The notes beneath the pieces are model-generated. The model was not told the origin of the DNA and made no database searches. It saw nothing but the letters and a program-made list of their open reading frames with translations. 64,000 bases of DNA from Micromussa lordhowensis (taxonomy: Eukaryota; Cnidaria; Anthozoa; Scleractinia; Lobophylliidae), in assembly GCA_964020085.1 (NCBI GenBank), contig OZ026597.1, forward strand, positions 12,919,644-12,983,643, given 5' to 3'. This document shows positions 12,601-20,933 of the stretch, piece by piece. Made by a program: the position numbers and the translations under genes. Each line of letters begins with the position of its first letter. Positions within the stretch are counted from its first letter, which is position 1.

Positions 12601-15600
12601 TCCCTTGTGCACTGTTGAATCAAAAGTGGTGGATTACTCTGGTCATGTACTAAGAGCAACATGTCCTAGATGCCATGGAACCTTCAATACCAATGAAGCA
12701 GGTGGTGACTTGGCATTGAACCTATATCTGACATCATTGATGCACTAGGTGCTAATGACTGCTGAAGTACAAACTTTCTCTGAAAGCTTTGAAAGGTTGT
12801 TACACTTTTATTAGAGACTAATTCTTGTGCAGTTGCAAACTGCTTAGGTGTTACAGGTTGCTCAGGTGTTACAAGTTTGACTCAAATTCCATACCTGGTT
12901 AGATGTAATAGTTTCATTATGGAATAGGGTTGGGTAGTCATAGACACTGTTTCCTACCATCCTTTTATTTACCTCCTAGTCTAGAGTTCTATACAAGTGA
13001 CTTTTTCAACTGCTTAGTTACATTGTACGGGGCATTGCCAGGTGATTAATGTATGATCAAGTGAAGGTTTTGGATTAGACCAAGCTCTGAAATTTAGAGC
13101 ATAAGCATCCTGAGTGATGAGTAGTAGCAGTTGCAATTGGCCTGTCGACATTATGTACAAACTGGAGGAGAAACTGCCCTTGAGTATTTTGTAAATTATC
13201 TGATATTTCTGGCAATCTTTTGCAGGGCACATTTAAATGTATTTGACCGGAGACAAATCTTTTTTTACCTCGTTGATTTGTATATCTTTGTTGGTCTTTC
13301 CAAAAATAGCAGGTGTAGCTTGATCATTGTTAACACTGTTTAATGAGACTTTGCTTTTCACTTATTTACTGCGATGAATGGAATACTACATGTATTAGAT
13401 GTTTGTTGATTTTATCCGTGAGACAGCTAGCAAAGAATTTTGTTGGGCTTGAACAAAATATGTTGAGTGTGTACATGTACTTGACAGTTCAAATTTGCTG
13501 CTGTTCCTATCAGTTTCAGTTAAGATCAATGAAATTTTGGTATGTGTTATTCCAATTTAATAATTTTTCTGTTAAAGGCATTTGTTGTCGCTATCTGTGT
13601 TCTATCTATAGTATCTATCTATAGTAATAGATTTTGGCAGTGGTACTATGATCAAATTTTTACCCGTTGATATTTTAGGTCTATCGCATAGAATTCCATA
13701 AAAGAATTAAAATGCGTTTACCGTTTGCAAATACCTGCATTAGTTCCGGAGATATATTACGTTTGGAAAATGTGTAAATTATGCAAATGAGATGACTGAT
13801 GACTTCATATACTCAACCCAATATTATCTCAAGTATATAAATAGAGCTATCTTGGCCAATTTCCACCGCAGACCATTGAAACTTGACAGCCTAATAGTTC
13901 TAGAGGAAACACGCCTATGGCTATAAAAAGTTATGTTCCCATGGCAACTCACTCTTTTCCAGTCCCCACCCATTTGATTTCAATATGTTAATGATTTTCA
14001 GCTCGAAAAACACTAAACGGGGGGGCCACAAACCCTAGCTAACATATTTATATGCCTGGTGGATCATGCATACGAGGCACCATTTGCAAATATGAAAATG
14101 GAATGCTGAGGGTGGCCAAAAATGCCTTTAATTTTGGGGAGGTCTGGAACCCAGTACGTTGCTATGGTAACAAAACTTTTAAGCCTCTACTCTGAAATAC
14201 CTTTAGTAGAATCGTACTGCAAAGAATCAAACATTTCTGATACAAATTGGCTGAGATATCCTTTTTCATCATATATGAGCAAAATTAGGTTGAGAATATG
14301 ATGTCATCACTTGGCTAATTTGCATATTTTAAAAACTCCAGTGTCTCTGGAATGAAAAGAGATATTTGCAAAAAGTTAACAGCATTTTTCTTCTCATACA
14401 GGCTACTTGTTTATGTTATAAAATGGCTTCAATAGGAAAGAGGCAATTTTCATCATAGTACCACTTTAAAAGGTTAGCTTAAAATTATAAGGCACACAGA
14501 AAAGCAAAAATTATGTGTTAAACAGCAGTTTATCTAAAGAGAAATAAAACTAATGAAATTAGTCTGCAAGGTAAGGCTTATTGATGTTAGGTGAAGCCTG
14601 TGTACAAGCCAGGTGGCCTATCAGGTCAGCACTTGTTATCTCTGGTTTCTGTAGCATGAAGCAACAAGCAGTATTTCCACCCCCTCCCCCCACCCCCCCT
14701 CCCCCCCCCCCCCGTTGATGGGATGCTAGTCCGTCGCAGGGTTACATGTACCTTCACCATTAAATTCACCAATACGCATATATTCACCTGGATGAAAGGG
14801 GGGGGGGGGGGGGGGTGGGTGTTGAGAGTGTAAAGTGTCATGCCCAAGAACACAACACAATGGCCCCAGGTAGGGCTCAAACCTGGAACGCTCTTCAATC
14901 CGGAGGCAAGCGCACTGACCTTGAGGCCCCGCACCAATGTATATTTATTTCATGGCATCATTAATAATGCAAAAATATTAAGTTTATGTATATTTATAGA
15001 TATATATTTGTGTGTGTGCTTGTCTGTGCATTATTTAATTCTGAGAAATAGTGAATTCAAAATATAATGTATACAGGTTGTAGATAATTTAACTGATTAA
15101 CGTTTAACGGATCAATTTATTAAATGCTCAGACGTTTCGACGTGCACCACAAGAAATTCACAGAAACTTCCCATTCTCTTTCTAAAGTCTGCAACTGGAC
15201 AGAGATCCTTTTACTACAGGACTGTAAAGATTTGGAATACACTGGATCCCTTGCTTAAATTAAGTAGAACATTACAAGAATTCAAACGAAAACTAAAGAA
15301 CGACTTCATGGACAGTACAACATAATTTAATCATGTAATTTACTATATAGACTTGATTATACTGCCTCTGCATTTTTAACTTATTTGGTCTTGTCCTGTC
15401 TCTTACTTGTGGCCTCCAGGGTAAAATAAGAAAAACCCTCTCCCTCCAACATTTTTGGCTTCAACAAGTGTATCTGCGTTTTCATGCATTAAAATGAATC
15501 AACAAGAACAGTATCTCCTCTATGAATAAGTAATAGCGGAGCTCCTCACGCTGAAGGCGTGCGAGCAGAGCCCCATACCCATATAGGAAAGGAAAGGAAA

Positions 15601-15766
15601 CCCATGAATTTATTTTCTCATGGTTATCATGGCTAGCGGTATTGCTCATGGGCTTGTACGCACAACGACAACGACGGAGTAGTGCAAGATGCCGGCCATA
15701 CTCCAGCTAATAGGTTGACAGAGACATGCAGCCTTGGCGTTTAGCGTCCTTTGATATAAGACATCC

Positions 15767-15801
<35 letters not shown>

Positions 15802-18800
15802 ATCTGCTTACCAGTATCACATGACCATATCGCAGGCCCAGATTGAGAGCTCATGTCTCGAGGTCACATGTTTTTTGAAGTTGACCACCAACCAGGTGCT
15901 GGTTTTCGATTGGATCGCAGGCTCATGTCATGTTTATTTTGTTGTAAAGGGCCAGGTTTTTAGGAAGCCGATTATGGCTAAACAAAAGAAGGCTAAACAG
16001 AAGGCTAAACAATATACAGAAAACCTCACTACAAAGTTACAAAACTTGCATCAAAATTCTCGTTTATCCTGGGTTAGCTTAATCGGGCTTTGAACAACCC
16101 GGCCCATGCAGGAGCTTTGCTAAATCTATATATTATGGAAAATGGTCATGAGGATGTGACATACCACTGGCTCCCTGCCTTCTCCTTAGCAGCTGCTGTT
16201 ATTGCTTTAATGCATCACTTCTACAAGCTTGTCAATACATAAGTAGTAAAATGCTTAAACCCATGAGAATTTAGAAGTCACAGTCATGAATTGAATCAAA
16301 CTTGTGTGTATTATTCTGCTTTGCATTTTTTCACATTGTCTAATTTTACTTGGCTTCCGGGGGGAGGGGGGTTCACTCATATTATGCTCATCAGAAACTT
16401 TAAATCAATCCATTAAAGGAAACTAATCTGGGCATGGCTTGAGCTTTTCTTGATCCCTAAAGGATACCAACTAGAACAGAATAGGCTTGATTACCAGCTG
16501 CTGTTCAGGAAAGAGCCTGGAGTAGTAGACCGGACTCAGGAGAGTGGCAGAAGTCAAGCCCAAAACTGGAACTGAAAGCATTTTTTAATTGTTATGATAA
16601 TCTCTTTGAGTGCATCCTAAAAGATACTTTGAAAGCTAAAAGTAGTGTCGTTTCATCCTGAACACCCTTAGTGAGGCCAAAATCCTTTATTTGCACCCCT
16701 AAGTAAGACAAAGAGCATCCCCGACTTTTTCATGTGGGAGTCCCCCATTTCAGAAGTTTCCAATTTATTAATTCAATGGAGCCTGTCGGGAATATTTCCA
16801 GCTATATGTAGTATTGCAATGCTTTTCTTTGTCTGTGTTATTATTATTTTTTTTTTTGTAACTGTTTTTTATTGAATTTGCAAACACACAAACAAAATAA
16901 GATACATGCATACGACTAAGGAAAAAATAAGAAGATAAAAATTACATAAGGCACTACAAAACATTAGTGCATTACACTAATATTACACTACAAAACATAA
17001 GGCGCTACAGAAAGGGCTACTTAGAAACCAAAAAGGCATAATACAAACTCACCATAATACATTTATATACTTCCATTAGCTACAACACTAATTAACTTAT
17101 TCCATTTCTTTAAATGAAAAGATAATTTGTCTCCTTTCCTGGCAATATGGAGCTCAATAGAATATATTCGCTTCATTTTAGCAATAAAACCTTTGAGGGA
17201 AGGTTTAGCATTCTGGCATTTTCGAGAGTAGATATAGTATTTACCTAATAAAAGAATGTGGTTGATTAAAATAAAGTCATCTTGAATGTCAAACTTCCCA
17301 AAAATCAAATCAGCCTCCTTCAGTTCACCAACATCAATGTCATTTTTCCGGAGCCAGGACAATACATGTTTCCAAAATTCACAAGATTCCTTACAGGAAA
17401 AGAGTAGATGCTCGATGGATTCGTCCTCTTTTTGGCAGAAAGTACATAGTGGTGACTGCATAATACCAAAACAAAAGAGTTTTTCATTTGTGAAAACAAT
17501 ACAATTTAAAATTTTATATTGAAATTCTCTCAGTTTTGATTCCATAGACGATCTGAAAGATAGAGAATAGACCTTCTCCCAATCTATGGCTGAGTGTGGG
17601 TACTTGTCAGACAATTTCTTTTGAGCGGTAGGTAATCCCTGCTTCTTCGCCAGGAACTGGCGATAAATTTGTTTGGAAGAGACATCAGAAAATGTGAGAG
17701 GATTTCCATCGATAATGATGCTGGGAACATCTAAGACTGGAGAAATTATTGGAAGAGACGAAGAATCTTTTATTATTGTGCGCCAATGGGTTGGAATGGA
17801 GTCAATGATGCTCATCACGAAAAAACTTTGCTCAGAGTTGAGCAGTAGATTCGTAAAGCTAAATGTTGTTATACATGTATTGTTACACGAAAGTAGGTCT
17901 CCTATTTTCAGTAGGCCAATGGAAAAAAGATCCCTTCTAAAGACTGATTTTTTATCAACACAAAGAAACTTGTTGTTCCATATAATTTCATTCACAATCT
18001 CTTGAAACGAAAGCGGTACTTTGTTGTTCAAATCAGACCAGGCATCAAAGCACTGTTTATAGAAAGGCGGCAACATCACGGGTAATTTAGTAGAATCAAG
18101 ATTACAGTGAAGTACAAACTTTCCACCAACAGATGACAGTCGCTCATCGAGAAAAAACTTCCAAGGACTAGGATAATCTTCTAAATATTTCTTTAAGCAG
18201 AGAACACGCTTTGTATGAACCATTGAGTCAATGTCAAGCATATTTAGACCACCATTCTCTATGGTGGCAGTGAGGACATTTCTTTTAACCTTGTCTTTGC
18301 CATTCCAAATGAAACTGTAGAAAATAGTATCAGCATTCTTTAAAAGTTCTCTAGAGATAGGTATGGCTGATGCTCTAAACATAAGTTTAGGAATGGCGAA
18401 GGTTTTAACTATCTGTATCCTCCCCAAAAGCGACAACCCTCTCCACTTCCATAAATTTAAAGATATCTTAATTGGCTTTAAAGTTTCCCTATAATTTAAG
18501 TCGTCCCTCTCCTTTCCATTACCACCAAAATAGACTCCTAGAATTTTTATAACATTACGAAGGGTGTACATATTAGATACATCTTCCCATAGAGAACTGT
18601 CACCAAATACTAAGGCTTCCGTCTTCTCATGGTTGACTTTCAACCCCGAACACTCTCCAAAAACTTCGAGGAGGCGAAATAGGGTAATATAGGATCCTTT
18701 GTCACTCAGGAAACATGTCATATCGTCAGCAAATAAATTAAGCTTTACATTTTCTTCACCGAATTTAAAGCCTTGAATGGTATTATCGTTTCTTATCCTA

Positions 18801-20397
18801 ATCGCCAAGACTTCTAAAGCAATTATAAACAAATAAGGAGAGAGAGGGTCGCCTTGTCTTACACCTCTTCCTAAAGAGAAAGGTCCTGTTGAGAAGCCAT
18901 TGTTCAACACACAACTTGAAACGTTTTCATATAACACGCGTATCCACTGGATGAAGCTTGGTCCGAAATTGAATTCATGTAGTATCCTTATTAAATAATT
19001 GAAATTCAGAGTGTCAAAAGCTTTCTCAAAGTCAACGGCAAGTAGAATTCTGGACAATCCTTTCTGTTTAGTATGCTCTACTACATCTTCTATTGTCCTA
19101 ATCGCATCAAAAATCGTTCTTCCTTTAACGAACGCATTCTGATTGAAGTGGATAATCTCAGGAAGGGTCTTTTCCATACGCTTCGCTAGGGCTTTCGAAG
19201 CTATTTTCGCATCCATGTTGATAAGAGATATTGGGCGCCAGTTTTTTATCAATCTTTTATCCTTCCCTTTTTTCTCAATTAAGGTTATAATAGCCTGTTT
19301 CTGTGAATTAGAGAGTTCACCATGCTCAAAGGCATAATTTAAACTGTCGACTAGCAATGATCCAATTAAAGGCCAGAAAGCAATATAAAACTCTACGGTG
19401 AGACCGTCATTTCCTGGAGATTTATTCTTCTGAAAAGTGTGCAGCACATTATAACACTCTCCATATCCTAATTTTCCCTCACAGATGTTCCTCAGATTTT
19501 CGGATAATTTTGGAATTTGATTTGAGTCCTTAATAAATGCAGATATAGTAACAGAATTTGTGTAACTATTTTTAGCATAAAGATTCGAGTAGTAAGATTC
19601 TAATTCATTCAGTCTGTGTTATTCAAGCATATGCACATGCAGCTGTATCTGTGACTACATTGCATTTTATTAGATATTTGATGAAAAAAAAAATCAAAAC
19701 CTGCCAAGATGTGAAGTATTCTGTAAAGCAATACATTCTAAATCATTGGATTTAGCTGTTTAATTTTTCACAAATCTTTACAGGTTATGGAATTCCTACT
19801 TTGTACACAAGAGTTATGTGAAATGAACTATCCGGCAGACCCTGTAGAAATTGCCCTTGTTTACACCAATGCCGAGAAAGCTAAGGTATGGCTATGTTTT
19901 TATTCTTTATAATGTACAGACCCTTGTCCAGGTTTCATGCCTTTGAGCCTAGGGGTGTAGAGTCATCAGGCAAGGTCTTAAAGTATTTCCATTCACAGAG
20001 TGGCATGAAGTTTTGACTAAGACTCAAAGCTAGTCTATCACAGGATTGCCCCCAGGTTGTACTTTTCCAGTTCCCATTTCAAATCCTGGGTGGAGAGAGA
20101 CTGAGATTGAGGTGTCTTGCCCCAGTGAGTGCTGGAACAGAGACCACTCGATCTGAAGTCCCCAACACATTACTGTGTCTTCCTTAGCTTGTAGGATTTA
20201 TAAACAGTACTTATACTGTACACACTGTAGGGATGAACACAATTGCTTTCTATTTACAGGCAGTAGAATTTCTTGAACTGGTTAAAAAATTTAAGGAATA
20301 TGGCTTCAAGGAGAACAATATACTGGATTGTCTCCAGGCTGCTAATAATGATGGTGACAAGGCTCTGGAATATCTCACGTCTCTACCGTCTACATAG
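1..20397 (+). CDS. UBAP1: UBAP1-like ESCRT-I subunit, 5'-partial, spliced gene
   Basis: UBAP1 is a subunit of ESCRT-I, the endosomal complex that sorts ubiquitinated cargo into multivesicular bodies. It binds other ESCRT-I subunits through an N-terminal UMA motif and ubiquitin through C-terminal overlapping UBA repeats (SOUBA). Exons read from GT/AG borders: 1-10 (tail of an upstream exon), 314-384, 4268-4324, 4725-5675, 5819-6049, 19784-19885, 20260-20397. Together they give 1560 in-frame nt (519 residues plus stop), close to the roughly 500 residues usual for UBAP1. The UMA region reads GVDVKIGEKFKPPKK then VTLPVGW, followed by YDFRLERD, which matches the family order. The acidic patch FDLADFEGD and the C-terminal repeats also match. 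The start codon lies before the window. The intron 6050-19783 is 13.7 kb and holds a whole vWA gene and a LINE. The last two exons are duplicated at 59 kb. Family identity is by recognition; exon joins are inferred. Confidence 0.85.
314..384 (+). CDS. UBAP1: UBAP1 exon, UMA motif part 1
   Basis: The exon is bounded by tttttcag before 314 and gtataa after 384. The exon ending at base 10 (gtaagt follows) leaves one base, which completes a His codon with the first two bases here. It encodes HAEFHSLQGVDVKIGEKFKPPKK; GEKFKPP is the start of the UMA motif that docks UBAP1 into ESCRT-I. Confidence 0.75.
647..678. repeat. (AATT)n microsatellite
   Basis: A run of taat/aatt units, almost perfectly self-complementary. 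It lies in the UBAP1 intron between the UMA exons. Confidence 0.8.
1281..1581. mobile_element. Small inverted-repeat element (MITE-like), GGGGGACTCC family
   Basis: The left end reads gggggactcccagatcaaaa and the right end is its imperfect reverse complement (ccttttcatatggaagtccc). Relatives with the same ends occur at about 2628-2725 (partial), 16362-16755 and 58312-58762. No coding capacity is seen. Confidence 0.55.
2628..2725. mobile_element. Partial copy of the GGGGGACTCC inverted-repeat family
   Basis: Only one terminus is recognisable: gagcattcccacccctttcatatgcaagtccccc, quoted here as gagcattcccaccc followed by catatgcaagtcccccc. It resembles the right end of the element at 1281-1581. 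Confidence 0.4.
3170..3306. mobile_element. Hairpin-forming MITE
   Basis: Two arms of about 45 nt (3188-3232 and 3245-3290) are near-perfect reverse complements around the short loop gtcgctatcgctcg. The arms contain gccttgccgtattgac / gtcaatacggcaaggt. Because of this palindrome, similar short open frames appear on both strands; none is a gene. Confidence 0.65.
3498..3611. mobile_element. Palindromic MITE, ACAATTATTCC family
   Basis: The ends are acaattattccatgagcgc and its reverse-complement partner gcgcgagtggaataattgt. The subterminal arms gttggatatgagatgat / atcatctcatatccaac also pair. A related, longer element lies at about 62680-63130. Confidence 0.65.
3980..4084. mobile_element. Palindromic MITE
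   Basis: The sequence cacttaatgtatggtctctc at the left pairs with gaccatacattaagtg at the right. The inner arms ttagttttattttt / aaaacaaaactaac also pair. Confidence 0.55.
4083..4178. repeat. Two-copy tandem repeat, 56-bp period
   Basis: A roughly 40-nt segment starting tgtatattatttcatattca occurs at 4083 and again at 4139. It sits just downstream of the palindromic MITE, so it may be a small slippage duplication. Confidence 0.7.
4268..4324 (+). CDS. UBAP1: UBAP1 exon, UMA motif part 2
   Basis: A 57-nt in-frame exon between ttttcag and gtaagt. It encodes VTLPVGWQQKDPSFALSLT, the VxLPxGW-like second half of the UMA motif. It joins in phase to the exons at 314 and 4725. Confidence 0.8.
4725..5675 (+). 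CDS. UBAP1: UBAP1 large central exon
   Basis: This 951-nt exon is open throughout (317 codons). It starts after tttattag with YDFRLERDVIAKADAL, the conserved helix after the UMA motif, and ends at a gtatta donor. It then encodes a long Ser/Thr/Pro-rich, probably disordered linker with the conserved acidic patch NAFDLADFEGD and FELVELQTINDLDELKNVL. Both match the order seen in UBAP1, where this part bridges the ESCRT-I-binding and ubiquitin-binding ends. The first ATG at 4821 is not a start, because the frame is open and conserved upstream of it. Confidence 0.85.
5819..6049 (+). CDS. UBAP1: UBAP1 exon, linker end and first UBA
   Basis: A 231-nt exon between acgttcag and gtaaga. It ends with EQSFVRNIASMGFPTPRVSR and AVQRLGMKDSE, helices 1-2 of the first UBA; MGF is the ubiquitin-contact loop typical of UBA domains. 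The rest of this UBA is encoded 13.7 kb downstream at 19784. Confidence 0.8.
6050..6620. other. Intron sequence, nothing recognised
   Basis: This is the beginning of the long UBAP1 intron. I see no exon, RNA gene or clear element ends here. Confidence 0.5.
6625..7125 (-). mobile_element. LINE 3' fragment
   Basis: On the minus strand a short frame (7122 to 6934) contains ASYFNRIVKLWNFI and SIDVFKTFQNKL. This is the pattern found at the C-terminus of CR1/L2/Jockey-type reverse transcriptase proteins (…NRIVKLWN…FK..L). An AATAAAG-like tail follows near 6645. It is heavily 5'-truncated and carries no catalytic motifs. Confidence 0.5.
7140..9100. other. Intron sequence without recognisable genes
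   Basis: Several short open frames occur (for example 7714-7914 and 7965-8237), but none shows a family motif, splice context or codon bias that I would trust. I see no tRNA cloverleaf. Confidence 0.45.
9105..9205 (+). promoter_or_regulatory. Promoter-like block of vWA gene 1: TATA, CGGAAGT, TTTCACTTTC
   Basis: CATATA lies at 9113-9118, GCGGAAGT (ETS core) at 9161-9168 and TTTCACTTTC (matches the TTTCNNTTTC IRF/ISRE core) at 9192-9201. The same ordered block with weaker motifs lies before vWA gene 2 (51273-51344), and another lies at 48924-48972. The distance from the ETS core to the ATG is about 1.5 kb, which implies a 5'-UTR intron. Function is inferred. Confidence 0.35.
9447..9686. mobile_element. 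MITE with GGGTTGTTGAAAGCCCG ends, copy 1 only
   Basis: The left end gggttgttgaaagcccgatt continues to aagctaaccca. The right end tgggttagcgttagccggct continues to ttcgaacaaccc and is its reverse complement. The homologous stretch of the second block (around 51645) lacks it, so it inserted after the duplication or was lost there. A single matching end also occurs at about 16065-16106 and 58010-58065. Confidence 0.65.
10001..10138 (+). CDS. Possible 45-residue single-pass membrane peptide
   Basis: A short frame begins ATGGGCCTTG 20 nt after a good acceptor (gcgtttcag). It encodes MGLVQLFVGIIPKN, then a strongly hydrophobic stretch LLWVAFTLIVGIVIY, then a basic tail with two KGT repeats ending KRH. 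It lies between the promoter-like block and vWA gene 1. It could be an upstream ORF in the 5' leader of that gene. The diverged second copy shows no equivalent. I cannot assign a function and chance is plausible. Confidence 0.2.
   Translation: MGLVQLFVGIIPKNLLWVAFTLIVGIVIYKITFLFTKGTKGTKRH
10667..12748 (+). CDS. vWA domain / papain-like (C1) domain / zinc-ribbon protein, copy 1
   Basis: An intact intronless coding region of 693 residues. Residues 1-350 form a vWA-type domain. The MIDAS metal site is DVSGS (D10, S12, S14), with T268 in YGGTPL and D298 in FILSDG. About 250 residues separate the first and second MIDAS motifs, so the fold carries a large insertion. Residues about 425-610 look papain-like: Cys440 in KTCYANA at the helix start, His561 in GGHAVVL and Asn577 in NSWG. 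The C-terminus has two Cys pairs, CPLC (645-648) and CPRC (666-669), a zinc-ribbon pattern. No signal peptide or membrane span is seen, so it is probably intracellular. The ATG follows ccaag at 10650s, so a leader intron is likely. It lies inside the UBAP1 intron on the same strand. Related fused proteins are known as uncharacterised cnidarian families; substrate and role are unknown. Peptidase activity is inferred from motif spacing only. Confidence 0.8.
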   Translation: MSTLIGILVDVSGSMRNSVGGRVEEEGGKWAKSIFKVVDELIRHDVSSSNQTFALAFGSPSDPYIFDLLSTVRKANEEVSKEQAQIEDIRSRASKEDVLDEALSILEINGAPRVRHWGKMDVLLKVVDDTTAAAMLHYLQKNSYFMEKFVLECLPRKCRGLSLDSFSNVAVEGVYSVARHFPVVGSTLQSWGTEESVKVAVEKGKRLMVETRRMKAAEFQLEEVSKVAIMSVQDASKILHASVGDQELTNERVDELLEIIEPLIYGGTPLIKAMCHSVDLFSHPEFANHQKLLFILSDGQPADGKDPPLQSLSNLGVTIVSCFITNQLLSDPHHLYSILDECWEKPAKTMFRMSSIITTQKIPHTLFVKRGWKIDIDNNETRLFFQVNHPDLIKDVCDMAKKGVLGQDALSNILSTVDLDLYINKSNDGFGAKEQDEKTCYANASAAVLHLAMKRIIGRDGGYPDFYELRHELIAKYGEKGAQTKKVLEEVCPKYRLKCKEVDAIGAMKAVSARQPVVARFYLSGAQWDQFSQFYEQKPKGILTRSYLDSKHHSTSNPGGHAVVLTSYDAESLRFMNSWGDDWADNGFFRVQNANVLPGLKFFDVFWTLDSLSQEEKRAYDQHGSKIAAKLMRSLQGMQSAKYKCPLCTVESKVVDYSGHVLRATCPRCHGTFNTNEAGGDLALNLYLTSLMH
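12749..13638. other. 3' flank / probable 3' UTR of vWA gene 1
   Basis: This stretch is nearly identical to 54801-55690. Short frames at 13131-13343 and 13343-13624 are shared by both copies but are cysteine- and aromatic-rich in the way AT-rich UTR translates. I do not call them genes. Confidence 0.5.
13639..14465. mobile_element. MITE with AGTGGTACTATGAT ends
   Basis: The left end agtggtactatgatcaaatt pairs with the right end aattttcatcatagtaccact (reverse complement, last 14 nt perfect). It is about 830 bp and non-coding. In the second block the element at about 55694-56450 has lost its left end. Confidence 0.65.
14674..14937 (-). mobile_element. tRNA-derived SINE
   Basis: Read on the minus strand, the 5' part resembles a tRNA promoter region: an A-box-like segment in tcaaggtcagtgcgcttgcc and a B-box-like ggtttgagccc. 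It is followed by a body ending gactagcatcccatcaacgg, a motif shared with widespread metazoan SINEs. This copy has a long C run at about 14680-14713 and a G run at 14798-14815, both absent from the paired copy at 56663-56878. Confidence 0.65.
15125..15330 (+). mobile_element. LINE 3' fragment, frameshifted
   Basis: It encodes the start of a reverse transcriptase C-terminal tail (LRRFDVHHKKF). Relative to the paired copy at 57066-57290 it has several indels that break the frame. Confidence 0.5.
16362..16755. mobile_element. Inverted-repeat element, GGGGGACTCC family
   Basis: The left end ggggggttcactcatattat and right end catgtgggagtcccccattt are imperfect reverse complements. The same element lies at 58312-58762 in the second block. 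There a minisatellite of aaccgtctccccct units (about 58420-58487) replaces part of it. Confidence 0.5.
16843..19611 (-). mobile_element. 5'-truncated L1/Tx1-type LINE with 12-bp target-site duplication
   Basis: The insertion is bounded by gtctgtgttatt at 16831-16842 and again at 19612-19623. The paired block has the uninterrupted sequence (near 58838), so it serves as the empty site. The plus-strand T-rich left end (attattattttttttttttg) is the poly-A tail of the minus-strand element. The insertion lies in the UBAP1 intron and is specific to copy 1, so it is younger than the duplication or polymorphic. Confidence 0.9.
17063..19609 (-). pseudogene. LINE ORF2 remnant: reverse transcriptase plus C-terminal zinc knuckle
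   Basis: This is a long open frame (at least 794 residues from the first Met at 19447, and open upstream to the truncation at 19611). Reverse transcriptase blocks are in order: KSPGNDGLTVEFY, NWRPISLINMDAKI, LLAVDFEKAFDTL, GVRQGDPLSPYLF and the catalytic LFADDMTCF (near 18720-18740). A C-terminal CTFCQKEDESIEHLLFSC zinc knuckle follows. The apurinic endonuclease and the first RT block are missing because of 5' truncation, so it cannot retrotranspose itself. The frame is undamaged, which points to a young insertion. GVRQGDPLSP with FADD fits the L1/Tx1 side of LINE diversity. Confidence 0.85.
19784..19885 (+). CDS. UBAP1: UBAP1 exon, first UBA end / second UBA start
   Basis: A 102-nt exon between ctttacag and gtatgg. 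It encodes VMEFLLCTQELCEMNYPADP and then VEIALVYTNAEKAK, matching the middle of the SOUBA region in UBAP1. It differs from the copy at 59008-59109 by one synonymous base (ccg versus cct). Confidence 0.85.
20035..20170 (-). mobile_element. Degraded SINE copy
   Basis: It contains the same diagnostic pieces as the SINE at 14674-14937 (cacaggattgcccccaggtt, aaatcctgggtggagagaga, gtgtcttgccccagtgagtg, accactcgatctgaagtcc), but more diverged. It lies in the last UBAP1 intron in both copies (second at about 59265-59402). Confidence 0.45.
20260..20397 (+). CDS. UBAP1: UBAP1 terminal exon
   Basis: It begins after tatttacag and encodes AVEFLELVKKFKEYGFKENN, then a helix ending NNDGDKALEYLTSLPST and TAG. 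This is the last UBA of the overlapping pair, with YGF as its MGF-type loop. It is identical base for base to 59490-59627. The downstream 3' UTR limits are not determined. Confidence 0.85.
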   Translation, partial: AVEFLELVKKFKEYGFKENNILDCLQAANNDGDKALEYLTSLPST

Positions 20398-20933
20398 CAA
20401 CGTTTTGGAATTAAGAAAGATTATCAATGTAAGTACATCTGAAAATTTGTACAATGATTGAAGAAGACTTCAAAACTTTGTATGACAGTACCTGTATTAG
20501 CAAGGAAGGAAATAAGTGCCAAAGTTGAAACATGAAATGGATATTATGTAGGTGATTGGACTGCTGTGGAAAGAAACCCCATACAGAGAATTAGATCTTT
20601 GCAATTATATTTAACCTAACGGCTAAAAAATTCCTGGCCAATGCTGGGGATTTGAACTCTTGCCCATTGTAATAATGGCGCAAACACTCTAACATCAAGC
20701 ACTGGGAGCTTAAGTACTGGCATTTAGGAGGTCTTTTTGTACCCATAAAGTGATGAATTATATTGATGCTTGAGTTCCAATAAGTCGTGTGTTCCCTAGG
20801 GCTGTTTGGTTTCTCTAAATTATCAAGCACAATTCAAACTTGTTAGGTTAACATTGAGTCCATTTATGTTTGTTTGTTTGCTTGCTTCATTTTTTACCAT
20901 ACTGTTTCATTTTGTTGTCTCTTGCTCACAGCC

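Noticed and set aside
13131..13624. Two adjoining plus-strand frames (70 and 93 codons) conserved in both duplicated blocks.
   Set aside because: Conservation is explained by recent duplication of the whole block. Composition is that of translated AT-rich 3' UTR, and no motif or splice support is present.
14674..14937. A tRNA gene at the tRNA-like part of the SINE.
   Set aside because: There is no full cloverleaf and the tRNA-like region continues into a SINE body.
15767..16093. A 108-codon frame with a KQKKAKQKAKQ stretch, also present at 57811-58050.
   Set aside because: Its end (WVSLIGL) is translated from the terminal repeat of a MITE and the basic stretch is a short DNA repeat (ggctaaacagaa). 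The length differs between copies.
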